Shown one piece after another: positions 34,155-44,000 of a DNA stretch of 45,799 nt. The position numbers and the translations under genes are program-made. Origin of the DNA: Okeania sp. SIO3B5 (lineage in GTDB: Bacteria > Cyanobacteriota > Cyanobacteriia > Cyanobacteriales > Microcoleaceae); contig NZ_JAAHHG010000035.1 in assembly GCF_010692555.1 (NCBI RefSeq), forward strand, positions 1-45,799, given 5' to 3'. Under the pieces are notes generated by a model. That model was given only the letters and a program-made list of their open reading frames with translations. It ran no database searches and was not told the origin of the DNA. Every line of letters starts with the position of its first letter. Position 1 is the stretch's first letter.

Positions 34155-36680
34155 TTATTCCCAATCAAAATTCATTCCTAAATATTCCTCTAACCTCTGA
34201 TTATGAGGTTTAAAATATTCACTCAACCTCTGGCGCATTTCATTACTTATTGGTGAATAAGAACCAGGGTTTAACTTTCTATATTCTGACAGTTGATGTT
34301 CTGGCAGTTCTAAAAATTCAAAAACTTGTTTCATTGTTTCTACAGGTTTTTCATAAAGGTTTTCTCCTTTTAAAATCAGTAGTTGTTCTCTGGGAAAAAC
34401 TGCTAACCATTTATTGATAAATTCTATATAAATACCACGCCCTATATAGTTACCTGGTTGCTGCCAATAATTTTTGTCTCCCTCTGGTTTTTCGGGATTT
34501 TTTCTGAGTATTTCTAACTCGGAATTTATGGCTGTTTCAAAGGAGCGGTTTTCCCAATTTAGTCTAATCCAATGATGGTATTGAGAGAAGGCTCTATCTA
34601 TAGGATTTCTCAATATTACTAATAGTTTAACTTCTGGAAATACATTATATATTCGCTCGGCAGCTTGATAATTTTCTAGATAGTTAGGGGTTGCTTCTCC
34701 GGTGATGAAATTTTCTGATTTAGGAATTGGAGGAAAGTGGGCAAGATACCAATTAATTCCTTTGTTGAAGTCTCGATACCAAAAATGTGTTTCTTTTTTT
34801 ATTGCTGGTATAACATGGGGGTTTTGAGCGATATAATTTTCTAGTGAAGTTGTACCACTTTTTTGAGCGCCAATAATAATAAAATTAGGACCTTTGGCAT
34901 TTTTTAAGTTCCAATGTTGTTTAACAAAGGAGGGATTAAGTTGAAGGGTTTTGTTGTAGGAGGCGGTTTGATAATTTTTGATTGCTGCATCTAGGTTTCC
35001 TGTTGCTGTGAGAATTTCTCCGAGGTTAATGTAAGACCAAATACTGTCTTGGTTTTCTTTAGTAATTTTTTGAAATAATTCTAATATTTGCTGGAGCTTT
35101 CCTTGTTTAATAATAAAATTTAATAAGTTTGAATAGAAGAAGAACCAAGGATATTCAGGTTTTAGTTGAATGGCGTTTATGTAAGTTGTTATGGCTTTGT
35201 CGAATCTCTGAAGTTTGAAGAATATGTTGCCTAGTTGATAGTGATGACGGAAATTTTTGGGATTTTTGTTGATGGTATTTTGGCAGTTAGTAAGTTCCTG
35301 GTCTAGTTGATTTTTTTTGTTTTCTAGTTGAGTCAGTTTGTTAGTAATTTCTGGATTATTTTGCTGAATTTGCAAGCCGATATTATAAATTATTATTGCT
35401 GCATTAAATAAGTTTTTATGTCCTAGTATATTTCCTAATTTTAAGTAAAATTCTGGTGCTTCTGGCTGAATTGATAATTCTTTAATGGTGCTGGATTTTT
35501 GTTGGTGGGGATTTTGAATAATCTGGGAATAATGGTGAATAGTTTCTGATAAATTTGATTGAGATTGTTGTTCGAGAGCATATCCTAATTTTTCATGGAT
35601 GTTTGACAAATATTGATTAATTTTAAAGGCATAAAGAAAAGCTACTACTGCTTCATTCCACCTTTGTAACTTGATGAATGTTTCTCCTAAACTGTAGTAA
35701 GACCAGAGAAAATCTGGATTTAATTGAATAGCTTGATGGTAAGCAAGGATAGCTTTATCTAATTCTTCTTTTTCTTGAAAAATATTTGCTAATTTATGAT
35801 GAACCACCCAAGTTTCAGGCTGTAATTCTATGGCTTTTCGATAAGCAGTAATTGCTGCATCTAAATTTTTTTGATTGACTAAAGCATCTCCAAGGCAATG
35901 ATAAGTAACAGCAGCTTCAGGGTTTAGTTGAAGTGCCTGTTGATAAGAGGAAATTGCTTTTTTCCACTTCTGAATATTAGCGAAAGCTTTGCCTAAGCTG
36001 TGATGAGACCAGGAAAATTTTGGATTAAGTTGAATAGCTTTTTGGTAGTTTAATATAGCTTCTTGCCAATTTGATTCGCCACTATAAATTTCTCCTAAAT
36101 TATGATGTGCTTGGGATAGATTTGGATTTAACTTAAGTGCTTGTTCATAACAAGCGATCGCCTCTTTTTTTTGCTCGTACTTTAATAGATTTTTTGCCAA
36201 TTTCAGATATTCTAAATCTGTCGCCCATTCTGGTTTTAAATTCAGTGCTTGATACCAACAAGAGGCAGCTAATTCTGGCTTATCAATTTGATGCCATATT
36301 TCTGCTAAGGCACCATAAGCACTGGCAAAATTTGGTTGTAGTTTGGTGGCTATTTCGTAGCAGATAATAGCTTTATGCCACTGCTGTTGTTTGACATAAA
36401 TTTTCCCTAAATTTGCATGAAGTTCAGCTAGATTTGGTTGTTTTTCCAGAGCTTTTTTATACCAATCAATAGCTGAATCTAAGACATCTATTTTTCCCAT
36501 GATTTTTCCTATGGTATTGCTAGCAGGTACAAAATCTGGAACTAATTCTAAAGCTTTTAAGCAAGCGTTATAAGCCTTTTCAAATTCCTCTTGATTGAGA
36601 TAAAATTCTGCTTGTTGGTTTAGTTGTAATGCTATTGTTTCTGGGTTTTCCATTAAGTTAATATTTCCTGCTAAAGTCAT
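34155..36680 (-). CDS. TPR-repeat protein with C-terminal sulfotransferase domain
   Basis: An 841-residue paralogue of the protein at 458-2509, with a longer TPR array (about residues 10-580). The sulfotransferase domain starts near 590 with FIIIGAQKSGTTSLENY and has the 3'-phosphate motif RNPIDRAFSQYHHW near 690; the C-terminal ends of the two paralogues are almost identical (PHNQRLEEYLG). PAPS-dependent transfer of sulfate is expected; acceptor unknown. ATG 36680 or the internal Met10 (MENPETIALQLN) could be the start; the second matches the paralogue's beginning better. A family-1 MITE ends four bases beyond an AATT just upstream of the start, so the native promoter has been displaced. Confidence 0.88.
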   Translation of the reverse strand: MTLAGNINLMENPETIALQLNQQAEFYLNQEEFEKAYNACLKALELVPDFVPASNTIGKIMGKIDVLDSAIDWYKKALEKQPNLAELHANLGKIYVKQQQWHKAIICYEIATKLQPNFASAYGALAEIWHQIDKPELAASCWYQALNLKPEWATDLEYLKLAKNLLKYEQKKEAIACYEQALKLNPNLSQAHHNLGEIYSGESNWQEAILNYQKAIQLNPKFSWSHHSLGKAFANIQKWKKAISSYQQALQLNPEAAVTYHCLGDALVNQKNLDAAITAYRKAIELQPETWVVHHKLANIFQEKEELDKAILAYHQAIQLNPDFLWSYYSLGETFIKLQRWNEAVVAFLYAFKINQYLSNIHEKLGYALEQQSQSNLSETIHHYSQIIQNPHQQKSSTIKELSIQPEAPEFYLKLGNILGHKNLFNAAIIIYNIGLQIQQNNPEITNKLTQLENKKNQLDQELTNCQNTINKNPKNFRHHYQLGNIFFKLQRFDKAITTYINAIQLKPEYPWFFFYSNLLNFIIKQGKLQQILELFQKITKENQDSIWSYINLGEILTATGNLDAAIKNYQTASYNKTLQLNPSFVKQHWNLKNAKGPNFIIIGAQKSGTTSLENYIAQNPHVIPAIKKETHFWYRDFNKGINWYLAHFPPIPKSENFITGEATPNYLENYQAAERIYNVFPEVKLLVILRNPIDRAFSQYHHWIRLNWENRSFETAINSELEILRKNPEKPEGDKNYWQQPGNYIGRGIYIEFINKWLAVFPREQLLILKGENLYEKPVETMKQVFEFLELPEHQLSEYRKLNPGSYSPISNEMRQRLSEYFKPHNQRLEEYLGMNFDWE

Positions 36681-36688
36681 TTATAATT

Positions 36689-36930
<242 letters not shown>

Positions 36931-37020
36931 AAGTATTGCTTTTCCTAACCTATAGGAACTTTGCATACAACGTCCTTACATTGTAATTAATTAATGTGAC
37001 TTGATATTAGCCAGTTACCG

Positions 37021-37055
37021 AATAATTAATAATTAATAATTAATAATTAATAATT
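37021..37055. repeat. AATTAAT heptamer array
   Basis: Five AATTAAT units joining directly onto the family-1 MITE that follows. Confidence 0.85.
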
Positions 37056-37298
37056 AGGGTTTGCTGAAAAAGTATGAGTGGTAAGAGTAGGAAGACCGAG
37101 TCAGAATCAGTGAATTCAGGAGGAATCGGGAATTATAGAGGAGGTAGTTGGAAGAATCATCCCTTAATTTTTCTGCCATAATCTACCCAAAATACGCTCA
37201 TTTTTGAACCGGAACTACCTAAAAGCTAGAACTTTTTGATACCTAAAAATCTTCAAACCTTTATGTGTAAAGACTTTGAGATCTAACCAGCAAGCCCT
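37056..37298 (-). mobile_element. Family-1 MITE
   Basis: Ends AGGGTTTGCTGA (37056) and ACCAGCAAGCCCT (ending 37298), with AATT flanks at 37052-37055 and 37299-37302. The interior is of the family but diverged (CCCTTAATTTTTCTGCC, TACCTAAAAATCTTC). Non-coding. Confidence 0.82.
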
Positions 37299-37479
37299 AA
37301 TTAAATAATTCACGCCTTGAAGCCTCCCCTTTTAAGGGTAAAAAAAGAAATAATATCTCCTTATATTCAATCAAGAGCGGTTTTAACCAGAGGTAATTAT
37401 CAATTATCAATTATCCATTATCCATTATCCATTAATGAAATTTTCCTTTCAGCCTTCTGCCTTCTTCAATGATGGGAAT

Positions 37480-37617
37480 ATGAACAAAAATAATGTTACT
37501 CAATTAATCCAAGTTTCAAATAGTCCTTTAAGTTTAATTGATGACAAAAGTATTTTTCAAATAATTAACAACCGTAATTTTACTATTGTCTATCAAAAGT
37601 TAGATCCGGTAGGATGA
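37480..37617 (+). CDS. Small hypothetical ORF
   Basis: Forty-five codons, MNKNNVTQLIQVSNSPLSLI onward, ending YQKLDPVG. A frame extending up to 37435 runs through repeat sequence and is not credible. It precedes an HTH relic by 24 bases and may form with it a small decayed unit. No family recognised. Confidence 0.3.
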   Translation: MNKNNVTQLIQVSNSPLSLIDDKSIFQIINNRNFTIVYQKLDPVG

Positions 37618-37641
37618 TACTAGACTTTTGTAATAACTCCC

Positions 37642-37782
37642 ATGATTCTAACTACTTCAGTAGATATTCCATTTCTCATCACAACTCTCAGACAACATTT
37701 AGGACTATCTAATTCTCAGTTTGCCAAATACTTAGGTATGGCATTCCAAATTGTCAATATACCTCTGGTGAAAAAGATATAG
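37642..37782 (+). pseudogene. XRE-type helix-turn-helix regulator remnant
   Basis: MILTTSVDIPFLITTLRQHL then GLSNSQFAKYLGMAFQIVN matches the first helices of XRE/Cro HTH proteins, which in cyanobacteria read like IKSLRQRLGLTQEKFAAKLG. After QIVN the expected recognition-helix tail (NRWENG-like) is lost in this frame; another frame continues TSGEKDIDLL and stops, so a small indel is likely. It is the nearest upstream gene to the sigma-STAND fusion and might once have regulated it (inference). Confidence 0.6.
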
Positions 37783-38046
37783 ATTTGTTGTAGGAGTAGG
37801 CAACAGGCAACAGGCAACAGGTAAGATATTTTCACGCAAAAGGCACGAAAAAGGAGTTTTTAGGGTTAATTTTTCGTATCCTTAGCCTGCTCTAATTAAA
37901 AGGTTTATTTATTTTCCGGAGATGTTTAATAGATAAGGAAGTTGTAGACTTCTCACCTATTGGATTAATTTTCAATTTAGGACAGTTACATGAAATACCT
38001 ACACATCTGTCAAAAGCATAAATTTTTATCAATTAATAGTATCTAA

Positions 38047-41000
38047 ATGCAGAAGCGCTACCTAAAACTAGAAGATTTGCAAAATGCCGATAGTCAACAG
38101 GGAATAGCAAATATTTTTGGAAAACTGGGCTACAAGACAACAGTAGAACCACTAAGTTTAGCAGAATTAGAATTACCAACTAGAAGCTTTGAAGTGGTGA
38201 AAGATGCTTATCTCATTGCAGATATAGGCAATGGAGAATTGCAAATATTGTTATTTCAACTTACAGATAAAGAGTTCAATTCTTGGGAAACAGCTAAGAG
38301 TAGAATGAGGGCGATCGCTGAAAGTTTATGTCAACGTCCTTCTAGATTTTTACTACTTGCAACTAAAGATTATAAACAACTTTTATTAGTCAGCCCCCAG
38401 CCTACTTATGATGATGATTGGAAGCTAAAAGTTAAGAGCAAATTTTTGCAGATAGACCTGACTAATCCAACTTTTCAGCAGCTAAATACACTCGAAAAAA
38501 TCGCAGTCTTTAACCGAGAAATAGAAACAATTCCTCAAACTCAGTATCAAGCATTAAAAGATAGCATTTTTTTTCAAAAGAAAGGTAAAAATAATCGAAA
38601 TGATGTAGATATACTTCGTTTATACCTACGAGAAATAGGTAAATTCAAACTATTAACTGCTGAGGAGGAATTTGAACTAGGATTTCAAGTTACAGATTTA
38701 CAAAAACTAGAAAAAATCAGGAAAAAATTAGAGCAATCTTTGGAGCGAAAAACTCTGGATGATGAGTGGGCTAAAGCTGCAAAGTTGGAATTGCCAGAGC
38801 TAAAAAAATGCCTACTTCAAGGTCTAAAAGCCAAGGAAAAGATGATAGTTTCTAATCTCCGCTTGGTAGTTAATATTGCTAAAAAATATCAAAATATAGG
38901 TGTAGAATTTTTAGATTTAATTCAGTCAGGAAATTTAGGATTAATCACAGCAGTTGAAAAATTTGAACCAGACAAGGGCTATAGGTTTTCTACTTATGCT
39001 TACTGGTGGATTCGTCAAGGTATTACACGGGCAATTTACAATCATGGGCGGACTATTCGTTTACCTGTTCATCTTGAGGGAAAAATTTATCAAATTAAGA
39101 AAACCACTAGACAACTATATAAACAAAAAAGACGACAACCAACTAAAAATGAAATTGCTACAGAACTGGAATTAAGTGTAGAAAATCTGCAAGATATTCT
39201 ATACTATGCTCAACCTATAAAATCCTTAGATGCAAAAATAGGCAGTGAAGAAGAATCTACATTAGGAGAGTTTATTTCATCTGATGGGAAAACTTTAGGA
39301 GAAAAAATAGAACAGACTTGTTTGAAAGAAGATATAGAAAAAGTTTTACACTGTTCTCTCAGCAAACGGGAACGAGATGTTATTAAAATGCGATTTGGAT
39401 TAGATGATGGTTGTGAGAATACTTTACAGCAAATCGGGGATAAATTTAATGTTAGCAAGGAAAGAATTAGGCAAATTGAGGAAAAAGCTCTGAAGAAACT
39501 GAGAAGTCAAAATATCCGAAGTTTTTTAGTGGATTATCTTTACTCTAAAAAAGTTAATATCAATCGGGAAAAACATCCCATATTTGAGCATATTCAGTCT
39601 ACCTCAATCAAAAAAAATATTAATGTTAATCCTCAGACTAGCACCAATAATAATTTTCCTCAAAAACTTAATCAAAAAGGAGATTTAATTGCCACATATA
39701 TTTTACAAAAAACCGCCTTAACTCAAGAAATAGTGGGAGTTATTTCGTCAAATACTGACTGCATTAATACCAATCAAAATCTACTGAATTATGAAAAAAT
39801 TGACCATAAAGATAATAATTTGAAAGTTAATAAAATCAGGGGATATATTCAAACTATGCCAAATAATTATACTGACTTACAAAAACAATTTGAATCTTTG
39901 CAAAATAGCTTTTATGAGTTCCGAAATCAACTACTTAAAGTAGCTGAATCTTTAGGAGTATCGCCTCAGCCACAGTGGGATAAAATTGTTTCTATTTCCG
40001 AACTAGAATCTTTGCTCGAAACTGTTGGGAAAGCAGAAGAAAAACAGAGTCGAATAATGCAAGTTAGACAGGAAGCATTAACAGTTTTGGAAAAGGTTTT
40101 AAGACTATATCATCAAAATAATAACGATTTTCAGCCTTTAGTAGAATGTCAGGAAAAAGCCCAAGAACTTAAACAACAAATATTGGGAGGTGAAGTAGAT
40201 GCAGAAACTCAAGTTTTGACTGAGAAAACTCGTCCTTTTTCGCAACTTTTGGAACTAATTTCAGAACGGGAATCTCAAGACTATCAGCATTTAGCTGAAC
40301 TACAGGCAGCCGTTAGTACCGCGTTTGGAATGCCTTTAGCTATGGCGATATTAACAGGGAATATCCTTTTCCAAGAAAAAGCAAAAGAAGAGCAAAAACA
40401 AATTGTTGAATCACAATCAGAAGATGAGGACTTTGTCAAGATACATTCTCCAGAAAAAGTAATACCATCAAAAGAGAATGCGATCGCTCCACCTCCTATA
40501 AAAGATTCACTCTCGCAACCAACTGTTGAACCTATCCCACAAAAAGCACCAGTAGAGACAGCAACACCATTACCAAGCACGGAAGCGCCAGAGGAAATAG
40601 AAGCCGAACAATCTATTGACAACTACTCCCCAGAAAATATCGCTCCACCTCCCATAGAAGATTCACTCTCGCAACCAACTGTTGAAGTCATCCCAGAGAA
40701 AGCACCAGTGGAGACAGTAACTGCATTACCTAACATAGAAGTAGCAGAGGAAACTGTAGCGAAAGAGGAAATAGAAACAGAAGCACCTATTTACAACTTC
40801 TCAGCAGAAGATACAGCAGAAGCGATCGCTAAATCTATTAAAAATGATACCAACGAAAAAAACTCTACAGCTTTGCGGGATTTAATTTGGCAACTAATCC
40901 GCGAACAACAACTAAGCTTTGCTTATCATTTAGCTTCTGCGGTGGAACAACAGTATCCCACACTAGACCCACATTTACCATCATGGTTAATTCGAGCATT

Positions 41001-44000
41001 AGCTCTAAGTCAGCACTTGCGTTCCCAAGTTGGAGAAATTGCCTATCGGCTCAAATACGATTTCAGTAGTGATAGTGAGAGTCTGGAAATATCTGAGAAA
41101 AACCAATGGAATCAAGCAGTAATGTTATTGTTAGCAGCAACTGCACTACGTCCAGCGTTACTAGCTCCCAATACTGGTGCTTCTAACATCCTTCACCAAC
41201 TTCGTTTAAGAGGACTCGAAGAATTTTACAACTATTGTCAAATAGTAGCTAAATACGGAGACCAACATCTAGCACTAGAACCAAGTATTCTAAAAAAAGC
41301 CACAGATCGAGCTAGTTGGCAAAAAGCTTCAGATGAATTGCATGAAAAAATTGAGTATTGGTGGTCTCAAGCACCGCAACAAGACATGATTTACGGACGA
41401 GCTAAGAAAGTTTGGCTTCAGTGGCTCAAACCTCAAGAGTTACTCCACGAGTTGTTGTTTCCAATTTTGCAAAAGGATTTGAGCAAACTGGCAATACTCC
41501 AAGAGGAGGTTCAGAGATTATCTGATAATTCCCAGCTAGATGAGGAAGTTGCTCGGATGGACCGTCAAATCTATCGTTACAACTCTAATACAGCAATTAA
41601 AGGCAAAAGTCTGCTTCAACTTCGTACTCGCGTCCGTGAAATAGTTTATCTAGTCCAGGAATGGATCGAATTGCAAGAGTCACGACCAGGAGCAAAGCAG
41701 AAAAAAGACTATATTCAGAATCAAGCAGAACAGTTAAGAAAGCAAGTTTGGAGTTGTCAAGAAGCTGTTCTCAAAGAATTAGATGCTTGGGAACAGAAAA
41801 AATTACCAGTATTTTTACTAGCTGGAATTTCCTGCTGTAGAAAAGCAGTTGAAGACATCCGACACCTTTTCGATCCAGACATACCCCTAACAATGGGAAA
41901 TCCTAACCCAAGACATATCCTTCATGCTCCACTATTAAAAATTCCGTCTTTTTCGATGAATGAAGAGTGGGAACTAGATGTTTTCAATACCGAAGAAAGA
42001 ATTGAGAGAATTGTCGAAACCATTGCCAATGGTAGTGGTACTTGGCAACAAGCATTCCAAGAACGTTGCCAACAACAAGACCATGAAGCGACAGAACGAA
42101 TTATTGAGTATCTTCAAGTTAATCCTTCCGAGTCAATTAATATTGAACGACTCAAACAGGAACGAGAGCGACAAATTAGTAATTGTCGTAATTATTTGAG
42201 AGGAGCGATCGCTCAAACGAGCAAACAGGTTGAAAATGCAGTAGTGTCTGGTTTGCTCCGAGAAACTGAACGTTCTGATTATGTGGCGCAGATTGAAAAC
42301 ATCGAAAATACGATAGAGTCAACACTCCGGTTTTCGGAAAAGTTGGATTTGCTGAAAAACATAGATAAAGTAATTCAAGATAAGCGTTTAGAAGAGACTG
42401 AGGAGGTTAGGCAAAAACTTAATAATCTTGATTTAGAACCAGAAAATTATAGCTATGTCCGCATTTCCAAAGTTTTAGAACAAGGTGATATTTTTACAGC
42501 TAATGAATACATTGATAAAGTAAGGGATGGTCGTCCTCTTCCTCCCGAAGAGACTGAGAGTGGAAATACTTTTAAAGACTTCCTGGATAAATACCCCGAT
42601 CTAAAAGATGAAATGGATAAGGCATTAAAATCTCGTAGACCAAAACGAGAACTGATTGACAATGTGAAAAAAGGCAGAAATATTGGGGTACTACAGATGC
42701 CAGATGGCGAACAAGCTCAACAAGCTTCAGAAATGCTCAAGACTTGGTTAAGTGTCAAAGGAAAAAAACAACCCGAACCAGAAGATATAAGAAAAATCCT
42801 GCTGCCTCTTGGTTTCAATATCATTAAACTTGACACTAAGCAGACAGGGCAATATACCTGGATAAATATTGAGACTGAAAGCATAGAAGATAGAAATCGT
42901 TGCCCTCTACCTGCTTACGGTTCCGACGCCAAAGGACACTACCCCATCCTTCCTGTAAGAGAGACCACTGCAGAAGGTATTCTCAATGCTATTGGAGAGA
43001 ACTTTCAGGGTTCACCTATAATAGTATTGTGTTTTGGGCAAATGAGTTTAGAGAAACGTAGAAACCTAGCCTGTTTGTGTCGGCAGCGTTTGCGTACCTT
43101 AATTGTTATCGACGATATCTTGATGTTTTACCTATGCACTCAACCAGGTGCCCGTTTACCAGTATTGTTTAATTGTGCCTTACCTTTGACATGGCTAGAA
43201 CCTTATACAATCACTTTTGTGCCACCAGAAATGTTTTATGGGCGGGAGAGAGAGCAAAGTTCCATAATTAATCCAATGGAGTCTTGTTTTATTTATGGTG
43301 GTCGGCAGTTGGGTAAAACAGTTTTGCTGCGCCACGTTGAACGAACTTTTCATAAACCGAATGAAGGAAAAATAGCACTGTGGATCGATCTTAAAAGCAG
43401 AGGAATTTGTTACGACAAACATATAGACGAGATTTGGAATCTATTAGCAATAGAATTTAAACGTCTGGGTGTAGTTCCAGCGACTAAATCTGTCTCCGTT
43501 AAAGCAAGTGAACTACTCGAACAAATCAAAACCTGGTTAGAGGGTGATGAAAAACGACGCATTCTACTATTGCTAGACGAAGCAGATAGATTTCTTGAAA
43601 GTGATGGGAAGAGGAGTACAGATGATAGTCAAGGAGACTTTATTCGCTCTGCTCGTTTGAAAGGATTAATGGATCAAACAAATCGCCATTTTAAGGTTGT
43701 TTTTGCTGGTTTACACAATGTGCAGCGCACCACAAGGTTAGAAAATCATCCTTTGGCTCATTTGGGAGAAGCCATCTGTATCGGTCCTCTGCTAAATAAT
43801 GGAGAAGTTCGGGAAGCAAGAGCTTTAGTTGAACGACCATTGGCGAGTCTTGGGTATTATTTTGATTCTCCTGAGCTAGTCACTCGGATTTTATCTCAAA
43901 CGAATTACTATCCTAGTTTAATTCAACTATACTGCCAACAGTTGCTGAAACATATTAATAACCCTGATTTTGTAACTTTTGATCAGAAAACAACCCCACC

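Noticed and set aside
40284-40622. 112-codon antisense frame in the sigma-NTPase gene
   Set aside because: Shadow of the Pro/Glu/Ser-rich linker; low-complexity composition only.
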